A stretch of 64,000 nucleotides of DNA from Prosapia bicincta (GCA_036971475.1 JBAIZL010000007.1:30655447-30719446), one strand, 5' to 3'. Counted from the stretch's first letter, positions 1-13,340 are shown. The notes: generated from the sequence alone by a model not told the origin. Numbers and translations: made by a program.

Positions 1-3000
1 GAGCCCTCTAGGAACCATGTTACCTACCCTTCTGTTTCCGTGTCTGAATATATGTAACTATAATGTTGCTGAGGTTTTCCAAAGGGTTGGGGCTACTTGA
101 GCCCTCTAGGATCCATGTTACCTACCCTTTTGTTTCCGTGTCTGATTATATGTAACTATAATGTTACTCAGGTTTTCCACAGGGGCGGCTACTTGAGCCC
201 TATAGGAACCATGTTACCTACCCTTCTGTTTCCTTGTCTGATTATATGTAACTATAATGTTACTCAGGTTTTCCACAGGGGCGGCTACTTGAGCCCTCTA
301 GGTACCATGTTACCTACCCTTCTGTTTCCGTGTCTGATTATATGTAACTATAATGTTACTGATGTTTCCCACATGGGCGGCTACTTGAGCCCTATAGGAA
401 CCATGTTACCTACCCTTCTGATTCCTTGTCTGATTATATGTAACTATAATGTTACTGAGGTTTCCCACATGGGCGGCTACTTGAGCCCTATAGGATCCAT
501 GTTACCTACCCTTTTGTTTCCGTGTCTGATTATATGTAACTATAATGTTACTGAGGTTTTCCACACGGGCGGCTACTTGAGCCCTATAGGAACCATGTTA
601 CCTACCCTTCTGTTTCCTTGTCTGATTATATGTAACTATAATGTTACTGAGGTTTTCCACAGGGTCGGCTACTTGAGCCCTATAGGAACCATGTTACCTA
701 CCCTTCTGTTTCCTTGTCTGATTATATGTAACTATAATGTTACTGAGGTTTCCCACATGGGCGGCTACTTGAGCCCTATAGGAACCATGTTACCTACCCT
801 TCTGTTTCCTTGTCTGATTATATGTAACTATAATGTTACTGAGGTTTCCTACAGGGGCGGCTACTTGAGCCCTATAGGAACCATGTTACCTACCCTTCTG
901 TTTCCTTGTCTGATTATATGTAACTATAATGTTACTGAGGTTTTCCACACGGGCGGCTACTTGAGCCCTATAGGAACCATGTTACCTACCCTTCTGTTTC
1001 CTTGTCTGATTATATGTAACTATAATGTTACTGAGGTTTCCCACATGGGCGGCTACTTGAGCCCTATAGGATCCATGTTACCTACCCTTTTGTTTCCGTG
1101 TCTGATTATATGTAACTATAATGTTACTGAGGTTTTCCACACGGGCGGCTACTTGAGCCCTATAGGAACCATGTTACCTACCCTTCTGTTTCCTTGTCTC
1201 ATTATATGTAACTATAATGTTACTGAGGTTTCCCACACGGGCGGCTACTTGAGCCCTATAGGAACCATGTTACCTACCCTTCTGTTTCCGTGTCTGATTA
1301 TATGTAACTATAATGTTACTGAGGTTTCCCACATGGGCGGCTACTTGAGCCCTATAGGATCCATGTTACCTACCCTTTTGTTTCCGTGTCTGATTATATG
1401 TAACTATAATGTTACTGAGGTTTTCCACACGGGCGGCTACTTGAGCCCTATAGGAACCATGTTACCTACCCTTCTGTTTCCTTGTCTGATTATATGTAAC
1501 TATAATGTTCCTGAGGTTTTCCACAGGGGCGGCTACTTGAGCCCTATAGGATCCATGTTACCTACCCTTTTGTGTCCGTGTCTGATTATATGTAACTATA
1601 ATGTTACTGAGGTTTTCCACACGGGCGGCTACTTGAGCCCTATAGGAACCATGTTACCTACCCTTCTGTTTCCTTGTCTGATTATATGTAACTATAATGT
1701 TACTGAGGTTTTCCACACGGGCGGCTACTTGAGCCCTATGGGAACCATGTTACCTACCCTTCTGTTTCCTTGTCTGATTACATGTAACTATAATGTTACT
1801 GAGGTTTTCCACACGGGCGGCTACTTGAGCCCTATAGGAACCAAGTTACCTACCCTTCCTTTTTCCGTGTCTGATTATATGTAACTATAATGTTACCGAG
1901 GTTTTCCACAGGGGCGGCCACTTGAGCCCTATAGGAACCATGTTACCTACCCTTCTTTTTCCTTGTCTGATTATATTTAACTATAATGTTACTGAGGTTT
2001 TCCACACGGGCGGCTACTTGAGCCCTATAGGAACCATGTTACCTACCCTTCTGTTTCCTTGTCTGATTATATGTAACTATAATGTTACTGAGGTTTTCCA
2101 CACGGGCGGCTACTTGAGCCCTATAGGAACCATGTTACCTACCCTTCTGTTTCCTTGTCTGATTATATGTAACTATAATGTTACTGAGGTTTTCCACAGG
2201 GGCGGCCACTTGAGCCCTATAGGAACCATGTTACCTACCCTTCTGTTTCCCTGTCTGATTATATGTAACTATAATGTTACCGAGGTTTTCCACAGGGGCG
2301 GCTACTTGAGCCCTATAGGAACCATGTTACCTACCCTTCTGTTTCCGTGTCTGATTATATGTAACGATGTCACTGAGTTTTTCCACAGGGGCGGCTACTT
2401 GAGCCCTCTAGGAACCATGTTACCTACCCTCCTGTTTCCGTGTCTGATTATATGTAACTATAATGTTACCGAGGTTTTCCACAGGGGCGGCTACTTGAGC
2501 CCTATAGGAACCATGTTACCTACCCTTCTGTTTCCGTGTCTGATTATATGTAACTATAATGTTACCGAGGTTTTCCACAGGGGCGGCTACTTGAGCCCTA
2601 TAGGAACCATGTTACCTACCCTTCTGTTTCCGTGTCTGATTATATGTAACTATAATGTTACCGAGGTTTTCCACAGGGGCGGCTACTTGAGCCCTCTAGG
2701 AACCATGTTACCTACCCTCCTGTTTCCGTGTCTGATTATATGTAACTATAATGTTACCGAGGTTTTCCACAGGGGCGGCTACTTGAGCCCTATAGGAACC
2801 ATGTTACCTACCCTTCTGTTTCCGTGTCTGATTATATGTAACTATAATGTTACCGAGGTTTTCCACAGGGGCGGCTACTTGAGCCCTATAGGAACCATGT
2901 TACCTACCCTTCTGTTTCCGTGTCTGATTATATCTAACTATAATGTTACCGAGGTTTTCCACAGGGGCGGCTACTTGAGCCCTCTAGGAACCATGTTACC

Positions 3001-6000
3001 TACCCTTCTGTTTCCGTGTCTGATTATATGTAACTATAATGTTACTGAGGTTTCCCACATGGGCGGCTACTTGAGCCCTATAGGAACCATGTTACCTACC
3101 CTTTTGTTTCCGTGTCTGATTATATGTAACTATAATGTTACTGAGGTTTTCCACACGGGCGGCAACTTGAGCCCTATAGGAACCATGTTACCTACCCTTC
3201 TGTTTCCTTGTCTGATTATATGTAACTATAATGTTACTGAGGTTTCCCACATGGGCGGCTACTTGAGCCCTCTAGGAACCATGTTACCTACCCTTCTGTT
3301 TCCGTGTCTGATTATATGTAACTATAATGTTACCGACGTTTTCCACAGGGGCGGCCACTTGAGCCCTATAGGAACCATGCTACCTACCCTTCTGCTTCCG
3401 TGTCTGATTATATGTAACTATAATGTTACCGAGGTTTTCCACAGGGGCGGCTACTTGAGCCCTATAGGAACCATGTTACCTACCCTTCTGTTTCCTTGTC
3501 TGATTATATGTAACTATAATGTTACCGAGGTTTTCCACAGGGGCTGCTACTTGAGCCCTATAGGAACCATGCTACCTACTCTTCTGTTTCCGTGTCTGAT
3601 TATATGTAACTATAATGTTACCGAGGTTTTCCACAGGGGCGGCTACTTGAGGCCTCCAGGAACCATTTTACCTAACCTTCTGTTTCCGTGTCTGATTATA
3701 TGTAAGTATAATGTTACCGAGGTTTTCCACAGGGGCGGCTACTTGAGCCCTCTAGGTACCATGTTACCTACCCTTCTGTTTCCGTGTCTGATTATATGTA
3801 AGTATAATGTTACTGAGGTTTTCCACACGGGCGGCTACTTGAGCCCTATAGGAACCATGTTACCTACCCTTCTGTTTCCGTGTCTGATTATATGTAAGTA
3901 TAATGTTACTGAGGTTTTCCACAGGGGAGGCTACTTGAGCCCTATAGGAACCATGTTACCTAACCTTCTGTTTCCGTGTCTGATTATATGTAAGTATAAT
4001 GTTACCGAGTTTTTCCACAGGGGCGGCTACTTGAGGCCTCTAGCTACAATGTTACCTACCGTCCGGTTTCCTTGTCTGATTATATGCATCTATAATGTTA
4101 CTGAGGTGTTCAACATTGGCGGCTACTTGAGCCCTATAGGAACCATGTTACCTACCCTTCTGTTTCCGTGTCTGATTATATATAACTATAATGTTACTGA
4201 GGTTTTCCACATGGGCGGCTACTTGAGCCCTTTAGGAACCATGTTACCTACCCTTCTGTTTCCGTGTCTGATTATATATAACTATAATGTTACTGAGGTT
4301 TTCCACAGGGGCGGCTACTTAAGGCCTCTAGGAACCATGTTACCTATCCTGCTGTTTCCGTGTCGGATTTTATGTAACTATAATGTTGCTGAAGTTTCCC
4401 ACAGGTGCGGCTACTTGATCTCTCTAGGAACAATATTACCTACCCTTCTGTTTCAGTGTCTGATTATATGTAACTATAATGTTACTGATGTTTCCCACAG
4501 GGGCGGAGACCTGAGCACCTCAGGAACCATGTTACCCTGCCTTCTGTTTCCGTGTCTGATTTTATGTATCTATAATGTTACTTAAGATTCCCCCAGGGGC
4601 GGAGACATGAGCACTTCAGGAACCATGTTACCCTGCCTTCTGTTTCCGTGTCTGATTATATGTATCTATAATGTTACTGAGGTTGTCAACAGGGGCGGCT
4701 AATTGAGGTCTCTAGCAACCATGTTACCTACCCTTCTGTTTCCATGTCTGATTATATGTATCTATAATGTTACTTAAGATTCCCCCAGGGGCGGAGACTT
4801 GAGCACTTCAGGAACCATGTTACCCTGCCTTCTGTTTCCGTGTCTGATTATATGTATCTATAATGTTACTGAGGTTGTCAACAGGGGCGGCTAATTGAGG
4901 TCTCTAGCAACCATGTTACCTACCCTTCTGTTTCCATGTCTGATTATATGTAACTATAATGTTACTGAAGTTGCCCACAGGGGCGGAGACTAGAGCACTT
5001 CAGGAACCATGTTACCCAGCCTTCTGTTTCCGTGTCTGATTATATGTATCTATAATGTTACTGAGGTTTTCAACAGGGGCGGCTACTTGAGGCCTCTAGG
5101 AACCATGTTACCCAGACTTCTGTTTCCGTGTCTGATTATATGTATCTATATTGTTACTGAGGTTTTCAACACGGGCGGCTACTTGAGGCCTCTAGGAACC
5201 ATGTTACCTATCCTGCTGTTTCCGTGTCAGATTATATGTAACTATAATATCACTGAAGTTTCCCACAGGTGCGGCTAATTGATGCCTCTAGCAACCATGT
5301 TACCTATCCTTCTGCTTCCGTGTCTGATTATATGTATCTATAATGTTACTGAGGTTTCCTACAGGGGCTCCCACTTGAGCGCTATAGGAACCATGTTACC
5401 TAACCTTCTGTTTCCGTGTCTGATTATATGTAACTATAATGTTACTGAGGTTTTCCACAGGGGCGGCTACTTGAGGCCTCTAGGAAACATGTTACCTACC
5501 ATGCTGTTTCCGTGTCTGATTATATGTAACTATAATGTTACTATGGTTTCCCATAGGGGCTTCTACTTGAGGCCTCTAGGAACTATGTTACATACCCTTC
5601 TGTTTCCTTGTTTGAATCTATGTTACTATAATGTTACTGAAGTTTTCCATAGGGGCGCCTACTTGAGGCCTCTAGAGACCATGTTACCTACCCTTCGGTT
5701 TCCGTGTCTGGTTATATGTAACTATAATGTTACAGAGGTTTCCCATAGTGGCGGCTATTTGAGCACGTCAGGAACCATGTTACCTACCCTTCTGTTTCCC
5801 AGTATGATTATATGTACCTATAACGTTACTGAGGTTTTCCACAGGGGCGGCTACTTGAGGCCACTAGGAACCATGTTACCTAACCTTCTGTTTCCTTGTC
5901 TAATTATATGTAACTATAATGTTACTGAGGTTTTCCACAGGGGCGGCTACTTGAGGCCTCTAGGAACCATGCTACCTACCCTTCTGTTTCCCAGTATGAT

Positions 6001-9000
6001 TATATGTACCTATAACGTTACTGAGGTTTTCCACAGGGGCGGCTACTTGAGGCCACTAGGAACCATGTTACCTAACCTTCTGTTTCCTTGTCTAATTATA
6101 TGTAACTATAATGTTACTGAGGTTTTCCACAGGGGCGGTTAATTGAGGATTCTAGGAACCATGTTACCTACCCTTCTGTTTCCGTGTCAGATTATTGTAA
6201 CTATAATGTTACTGAGGTTTTCCACATGGGCTGCTACTTGAGCCCTATAGGAACCATTTTACCTACCCTTCTGTTTCCTTGTTTGATTATATGTAACTAC
6301 AATGTTACTGAGGTTTTCCCCAGGGTCGACTTCTTGATGACCTCTAGGAACCATGTTACCTATCCTTCTGTTTCCTTGTTTGATTACATGTATCTATAAT
6401 GTTACAGAGGGTTCAAAAATGGGGGTCTACTTGTGGCCTCTAGGAACCATGTTACCTACCCTACTGTTTCCGTGTCTGATTATTTGTAACTATAATGTTA
6501 CTGAGGGTTCAAACAGGGGCGGCTACGTGAGGCCTCTAGGAACCAAGTTACCTACCCTTCCTTTTTCCGTGTCTGATTATATAACTATAATGTTACTGAG
6601 GTTTTCCACAGGGGCGGCTACTTGAGCGCTATAGGAACCATGTTACCTACCCTTCTGTTTCCGTGTCTGATTATATGTAAGTATAATGTTAGTGAAGTTT
6701 CCCACAGAGGAGCTACTTGAGCCCTATAGGAACCTTGTTTCCTACCCTTCTGTTTCCGTGTCTGATTATATGTAACTATAATGTTACTGAGGTTTTCCAC
6801 AGGGGCGGCTACTTGAGGCCTCTAGGAACCAAGTTACCTACCCTTCCTTTTTCCGTGTCTGATTATATGTAACTATAATGTTACTGAGGTTTTCCACAGG
6901 GGCGGCTACTTGAGGCCTCTAGGAACCAAGTTACCTACCCTTCTGTTTCCGTGTCTGATTATATGTAAGTATAATGTTAGTGAAGTTTCCCACAGAGGAG
7001 CTACTTGAGCCCTATAGGAACCTTGTTTCCTACCCTTCTGTTTCCGTGTCTGATTATATGTAACTATAATGTTACTGAGTTTTTCCACAGGGGCTGCTAC
7101 TTGATCTCTCTAGGAACCATGTTACCTACCCTTCTGTTTCCGTGTCTGAATATATGTACCTACAATGTTACTGAGGTTTTCAACAGGGGCGGCTACTTGA
7201 TCTCTCTAGGAACCATGTTACCTACCCTTGTGTTTCCTTGTCTGAATATATGTAACTATAATGTTACTGAGGTTTTCAACAGGGGCGGCTATTTGAGGCC
7301 TCTAGGAACCAAGTTACCTACCCTTCCTTTTTCCGTGTCTGATTATATAACTATAATGTTACTGAGGTTTTCCACAGGGGCGGCTACTTGATCTCTCTAG
7401 GAACCATGTTACCTACCCTTCTGTTTCCGTGTCTGAATATATGTACCTACAATGTTACTGAGGTTTTCCACAAGGGCGGCTACTTGATCTCTCTAGGAAC
7501 CATGTTACCTACCATTGTGTTTCCTTGTCTGAATATATGTAACTATAATGTTACTGAGGTTTTCCACAGGGGCGGCTATTTGAGGCCTCTAGGAACCAAG
7601 TTACCTACCCTTCCTTTTTCCGTGTCTGATTATATAACTATAATGTTACTGAGGTTTTCCACAGGGGCGGCTACTTCATCTCTCTAGGAACCATGTTACC
7701 TACCTTTCTGTTTCCGTGTCTGAATATATGTACCTACAATGTTACTGAGGTTTTCAACAGGGGCGGCTACTTGATCTCTCTAGGAACCATGTTACCTACC
7801 CTTCTGTTTCCGTGTCTGAATATATGTAACTATAATGTTACCGAGGTTTTCCACATGGCCTGCTACTTGATCTCTCTAGGAACCATGTTACCTACCCTTG
7901 TGTTTCCTTGTCTGAATATATGTAACTATAATGTTACTGAGGTTTTCCACAGTGGCAGCTACTTGATGCCTCTAGGAACCATGCTACCTACCCTTCTGTT
8001 TCCGTGTCTGATTATATGTAACAATAATGTTACTGAGATTTTCCACAGGGGCGGCTGCTTGATCTCTCTAGGAACCATGCTACCTACCTTTCTGTTTCCG
8101 TGTCTGAATATATGTAACCTTAATGTTACTGAGGTTTTCCACAGGGGCGGCTATTGATCTCTCTAGGAACCATGCTACCTACCTTTCTGTTTCCGTGTCT
8201 GAATATATGTAACCATAATGCTACTAAGGTTTTCCACAGGGACGGCTATTGATCTCTCTAGGAACCATGCTACCTACCTTTCTGTTTCCGTGTCTGAATA
8301 TATGTAACCATAATGTTACTGAGGTTTTCCACAGGGGCGGCTATTGATCTCTCTAGGAACCATGCTACCTACCTTTCTGTTTCCGTGTCTGAATATATGT
8401 AACCATAATGTTACTAAGGTTTTCCACAGGAACGGCTATTGATCTCTCTAGGAACCATGCTACCTACCTTTCTGTTTCCGTGTCTGAATATATGTAACCA
8501 TAATGTTACTGAGGTTTTCCACAGGGACGGCTATTAATCTCTCTAGGAACCATGCTACCTACCTTTCTGTTTCCGTGTCTGAATTTATGTAACCATAATG
8601 TTACTAAGGTTTTCCACAGGGACGGCTATTGATCTCTCTAGGAACCATGCTACCTACCTTTCTGTTTCCGTGTCTGAATATATGTAACCATAATGTTACT
8701 GAGGTTTTCCACAGGGACGGCTATTGATCTCTCTAGGAACCATGCTACCTACCTTTCTGTTTCCGTGTCTGAATATATGTAACTATAATGTTACTGAGGT
8801 TTTCCACAGGGGCGGCTACTTGATCTCTCTAGGAACCATGCTACCTACCTTTCTGTTTCCGTGTCTGAATATATGTAACCATAATGTTACTGAGGTTTTC
8901 CACAGGGACGGCTACTTGATCTCTCTAGGAACCATGCTACCTACCTTTCTGTTTCCGTGTCTGATTATATGTAACTATAATGTTACTGAGGTTTTCCACA

Positions 9001-10319
9001 GGGGCGGCTACTTGAGGCCTCTAGGAACCATGTTACCTACCATTCTGTTTCCGTGTCTGATTATATGTAACGATGTCACTGAGTTTTTCCACAGGGGCGG
9101 CTACTTGATCTCTCTAGGAACCATGTTACCTACCTTTCTGTTTCCGTGTCTGAATATATGTAACTATAATGTTACTGAGGTTTTCAACAGGGGCGGCTAT
9201 TGATCTCTCTAGGAACCATGCTACCTACCTTTCTGTTTCCGTGTCTGAATATATGTAACTATAATGTTACTGAGGTTTTCCACAGGGGCGGCTACTTGAG
9301 GCCTCTAGGAACCATGTTACCTACCATTCTGTTTCCGTGTCTGATTATATGTAACGATGTCACTGAGTTTTTCCACAGGGGCGGCTACTTGATCTCTCTA
9401 GGAACCATGTTACCTACCTTTCTGTTTCCGTGTCTGAATATATGTAACTATAATGTTACTGAGGTTTTCAACAGGGGCGGCTATTGATCTCTCTAGGAAC
9501 CATGCTACCTACCTTTCTGTTTCCGTGTCTGAATATATGTAACTATAATGTTACTGAGGTTTTCCACAGGGGCGGCTACTTGAGGCCTCTAGGAACCATG
9601 TTACCTACCATTCTGTTTCCGTGTCTGATTATATGTAACGATGTCACTGAGTTTTTCCACAGGGGCGGCTACTTGATCTCTCTAGGAACCATGTTACCTA
9701 CCTTTCTGTTTCCGTGTCTGAATATATGTAACTATAATGTTACTGTGGTTTTCAACAGGGGCGGCTATTGATCTCTCTAGGAACCATGCTACCTACCTTT
9801 CTGTTTCCGTGTCTGAATATATGTAACTATAATGTTACTGAGGTTTTCCACAGGGGCGGCTACTTGAGGCCTCTAGGAACCATGTTACCTACCATTCTGT
9901 TTCCGTGTCTGATTATATGTAACTATAATGTCACTGAGTTTTTCCACAGGGGCGGCTACTTGAGGCCTCTAGGAACCATGTTACCTACCCTTCTGTTTCC
10001 GTGTCTGAATATATGTAACTATAATGTTACTGTGGTTTTCAACAGGGGCGGCTATTGATCTCTCTAGGAACCATGCTACCTACCTTTCTGTTTCCGTGTC
10101 TGAATATATGTAACTATAATGTTACTGAGGTTTTCCACAGGGGCGGCTACTTGAGGCCTCTAGGAACCATGTTACCTACCATTCTGTTTCCGTGTCTGAT
10201 TATATGTAACTATAATGTCACTGAGTTTTTCCACAGGGGCGGCTACTTGAGGCCTCTAGGAACCATGTTACCTACCCTTCTGTTTCCGTGTCTGAATATA
10301 TGTAACTATAATGTTACTG
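1..10319. repeat. 96-bp satellite array (about 107 monomers)
   Basis: Head-to-tail copies of a 96-bp unit containing ACCATGTTACCTACCC, TGTAACTATAATGTTACTGA and TTTTCCACAGGGGCGGCTA. The array is cut by the window start and ends at about 10319. Monomers near 1-4560 are very alike, those at 4560-6540 are more diverged, and those after 6540 form higher-order units. Some monomers are 93 bp (the short form GTAACGATGTCACTGAG, e.g. 2362, 9068). Others carry a 1-bp insertion (the CTTCCTTTTTCC form at 1855, 6557, 7324) or a 1-bp deletion (GGCTATTGATC, from 8150 on). Because 96 is 3 x 32, the plus strand stays open for hundreds of codons with a 32-residue period. I read these frames as by-products and not as a gene, since small indels break them and no flanking non-repeat coding sequence exists. 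Confidence 0.97.
9000..10319. repeat. Trimeric higher-order repeat inside the 96-bp satellite
   Basis: At the right end of the array three neighbouring monomers are copied as a block. The variant GGCTATTGATCTCTCTAGG recurs at about 9196, 9480, 9765 and 10052, giving a period of 284-287 bp (three monomers of 95-96 and 93 or 96 bp). The last two blocks have lost the 3-bp deletion seen in the earlier ones. Similar dimers (about 192 bp) are visible at 4590-4980, 5800-6140 and 8150-8740. These blocks show recent local amplification by unequal exchange. Confidence 0.85.
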
Positions 10320-10329
10320 CGGCTACTTG

Positions 10330-11300
10330 AGTCCTCTCAAAACTGTACTAGATATTAGTTATTTTTTTATTTAAATAATTAAATAATTGTATATTCATTA
10401 TGTTTAATGTAATTACACATTTTAATGTTGTTTTTCACATTTCTATAAACTAACAGAATATTCAGTTTAAAAACATTTTTCTATTAAAAATAAATTGATG
10501 TTTCAATCATTTTTTATTCTTGAAAAATAGGCTCTTCTTCAAATTGGTTTGGTGTTATCACATAACCGAAAACTAAGAAATGTTTCATCTATGTGAATAT
10601 GAATGTGTTTTTTTAGAAAGCAGAATTATAATAATCTATTTTCTAATCAGCAACCGTTAAAATAATTCAAATCTTTTTTTTACTTGAATATCATGCAGGT
10701 TTTGACAAGCAAGCTGTCCTCATTAGCTTCTGGTGGAGATTCAAGGGACAGAATTAAACCCTCTCCCTCACTAGTTTCACCTAAATTTATTTGGTATTAT
10801 TTTGTAACTTATTTTTATTTATTCTGATTTTGAAAAATTCACAAGAATTTATTTAATAAATAATTGTACAACTTTTTCATAAAGTTTTATTTCAAAAGAT
10901 TTATGGGGGAGAAATAAAAATGGAATATTTTAAATATACCAAGAAACTCATTAAGAAAAAACAGAGTCCTGAAAAGAGCATAGGTTGTCAGTAGATGGGC
11001 CAAACGTTCGTGAACCTGCATCCCTGAACATGCAAAACTTGTTGTCTAGGTCAGTGGTTCCTAACTATGATGCCCTTACACAATAGTGACCATTATTTTG
11101 TTGGTAATAACGTGTTAAGTAAATTTGCATAAACATATTTTTTTCGTTACAACTTTAACTAACACTGTCCAATTAAATACCGGTATATTTTTAAAAAAAT
11201 CAAAAACTGTAAGAACTCAATTACCATTGCTTAGGACTGATCTAGGAAGTGAGTGGGCTTGAGTCTCCGCAAGACGTTTACATTGTTATTTTACACCATC
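10330..11300. other. AT-rich non-coding spacer
   Basis: No long open frame and no tandem structure. The sequence is AT-rich with many homopolymer T and A runs. It separates the 96-bp satellite from the exon-derived array. If the homeobox gene reading is right, this could contain upstream or intronic sequence, but no promoter motif can be defended from sequence alone. Confidence 0.6.
11052..11090. mobile_element. Possible hAT-type terminal sequence (remnant)
   Basis: The sequence CAGTGGTTCCTAACTATG resembles the terminal inverted repeat seen on many insect hAT non-autonomous elements, which often start CAGTGGTTC. I could not find a matching inverted end within the next several hundred bases, nor a matching 8-bp target duplication, so this is at most a broken end or a chance match. 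Confidence 0.2.
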
Positions 11301-13014
11301 ATAAGTAAACTTGATATTCTTTAATGTTCCAGACGACAACGATTGTTCTCTTCACCAGCTCCAGGCATACCCCTCTTGCCCCAACACAATGACAACAGTC
11401 GTTCCCCGACCACCAGATACCACTGTGACAGCACATTGTTTTATCTGTATTTCCCTCATACGTAAACTTGGTATTCTTGTGTGTTCCAGACCCAAGCAGT
11501 TGTTCTCCTCACCAGCTCCAGACATACCCCTCCTACACCAACACACCGACAACAGTCGTTCCCCGACAACCAGCGACCACTGTAACACCCCTTAGTTTTA
11601 TCTGTATCTCCTTAACTTGTAAACATGTTATTCTTGTGTGTAGCCGACGTAGACAGTTGTTCTCCTCACTAGCTCCAGACATACCCCCTCCTACACCAAC
11701 ACACCGACAACAGTCGTTCCCCGACGACCAGCGACCAATGTGACACCCCTTAGTTTTATCTGTATCTCCTTAACTTGTAAACATGTTATTCTTGTGTGTA
11801 GCAGACGTAGACAGTTGTTCTCCTCACTAGCTCCAGACATACCCCCTCCTACACCAACACACCGACAACAGTCGTTCCCCGACGACCAGCGACCAATGTG
11901 ACACCCCTTAGTTTTATCTGTATCTCCTTAACTTGTAAATATGTTATTCTTGTGTGTTGCAGATGTAGACAGTTCTCTCCTCACTAGCTCCAGACATACC
12001 CCCTCCTACACCAACACACCGACAACAGACGTTCCCCGACGACCAGCGACCACTGTCACACCCCTTAGTTTTATCTGTATCTACTTAACTGGTAAACATG
12101 TTATTCTTGTGTGTTGCAGACGTAGACAGTTGTTCTCCTCACCAGCTCCAGACATACCTCCTCCTACACCAACACACCGACAACAGTCGTTCCCCGACGA
12201 CCAGCGACCACTGTGACACCCCTTAGTTTTATCTGTATCTCCTTAACTTGTAAACATGTTATTCTTGTGTGTTGCAGACGTAGTAGACAGTTGTTCTCCT
12301 CACTAGCTCCAGACATACCCCCTCCTACACCAACACACCGACAACAGTCGTTCCCCGACGACCAGCGACCAATGTGACACCCCTTAGTTTTATCTGTATC
12401 TCCTTAACTTGTAAATATGTTATTCTTGTGTGTTGCAGATGTAGACAGTTCTCTCCTCACTAGCTCCAGACATACCCCCTCCTACACCAACACACCGACA
12501 ACAGACGTTCCCCGACGACCAGCGACCACTGTCACACCCCTTAGTTTTATCTGTATCTCCTTAACTGGTAAACATGTTATTCTTGTGTGTTGCAGACGTA
12601 GACAGTTGTTCTCCTCACCAGCTCCAGACATACCTCCTCCTACACCAACACACCGACAACAGTCGTTCCCCGACGACCAGCGACCACTGTGACACCCCTT
12701 AGTTTTATCTGTATCTCCTTAACTTGTAAACATGTTATTCTTGTGTGTTGCAGACGTAGTAGACAGTTGTTCTCCTCACTAGCTCCAGACATACCCCCTC
12801 CTACACCAACACACCGACAACAGTCGTTCCCCGACGACCAGCGACCAATGTGACACCCCTTAGTTTTATCTGTATCTCCTTAACTTGTAATCATGTTATT
12901 CTTGTGTGTTGCAGACGTAGACAGTTGTTCTCCTCACCAGCTCCAGACATACCCCCTCCTACACCAACACACCGACAACAGTCGTTCCCCGACGACTAGC
13001 GACCACTGCGAACA
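11300..13014 (+). repeat. 157-161-bp exon-derived tandem array with splice acceptors
   Basis: About eleven units, each holding a pyrimidine-rich stretch ending in TTGTGTGTTGCAG (a textbook splice acceptor) followed by a block starting ACGTAGACAG and running through CACCAGCTCCAGACATAC to CAGCGACCACTGTGACACC. Unit starts just after the AG are 11646, 11805, 11963, 12120, 12278, 12439, 12596, 12754 and 12915. The two leftmost units (acceptors at about 11332 and 11489) are more diverged and have TTCCAG in place of TTGCAG. From 11963 the units repeat in blocks of three with an exact 476-bp period. The last unit (12915) runs without a break into the coding exon, so the array was probably built by tandem duplication of the 5' part of that exon plus its acceptor. 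Confidence 0.9.
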
Positions 13015-13334
13015 CGACCAAGGCCTGAAGAGGAACGAGTTTTCTTGTGCGATGCCGGCCCTATCGTCAGTACAACCTATGCGCAGTTTTTACCACAATG
13101 GTATATTCAAATCGTATTCAGAAGGACTAAATCGGGATTTCCTAGAACAGAGGAACAGACTAACGGGAATGTTTACGGGACACAGACAGAACGTTGTAGT
13201 GTTTAAATCGAGTGTCGCGGGAAAGTTGCAGGATTCCCAGTTACCGAAAACAAGTGAAAAAGAAACACCGGTTTTAAAGTTCAGCGTGAATGCTATCCTA
13301 GGATCAGATCATGGAAAGTCTCCACAGTTTACAG
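12915..13334 (+). CDS. Exon of a Dbx/H2.0-like homeobox protein (eh1 motif; start proposed at 13052)
   Basis: An open exon bounded by a splice acceptor (TTGTGTGTTGCAG ending at 12914) and a donor (TTTACAG/GTATGC, GT at 13335). The first good start codon is ATG at 13052 with G at -3, which gives 94 codons before the splice in phase 1. The frame is also open upstream to the acceptor, so coding could begin earlier. Residues 77-84 (from 13052) are FSVNAILG, preceded by VLK. This is an engrailed-homology-1 motif, known in homeobox repressors to bind Groucho/TLE corepressors. Its LKFxVNAIL form and short spacing to a later KPFPVY segment are most like Dbx proteins as I remember them. H2.0/HLX is the main alternative. 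Composition is balanced and unlike the satellites around it. The homeodomain itself is not in this exon. Exon status: fairly sure. Family: moderate. Confidence 0.6.
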
Positions 13335-13340
13335 GTATGC
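13335..13340 (+). promoter_or_regulatory. 5' splice site of the homeobox-like exon
   Basis: TTTACAG/GTATGC at the point where the coding-like composition ends. The sequence just after turns into a TA dinucleotide run and then transposon. The donor leaves one base of the next codon in the exon (phase 1). An acceptor with matching phase exists at 42271. Confidence 0.6.

Noticed and set aside
97..10330. Chain of plus-strand ORFs with a 32-residue hydrophobic repeat
   Set aside because: Unit length is a multiple of three, frames are broken by indels shared among monomers, and there is no non-repeat coding sequence or start/stop context. Annotated as satellite.
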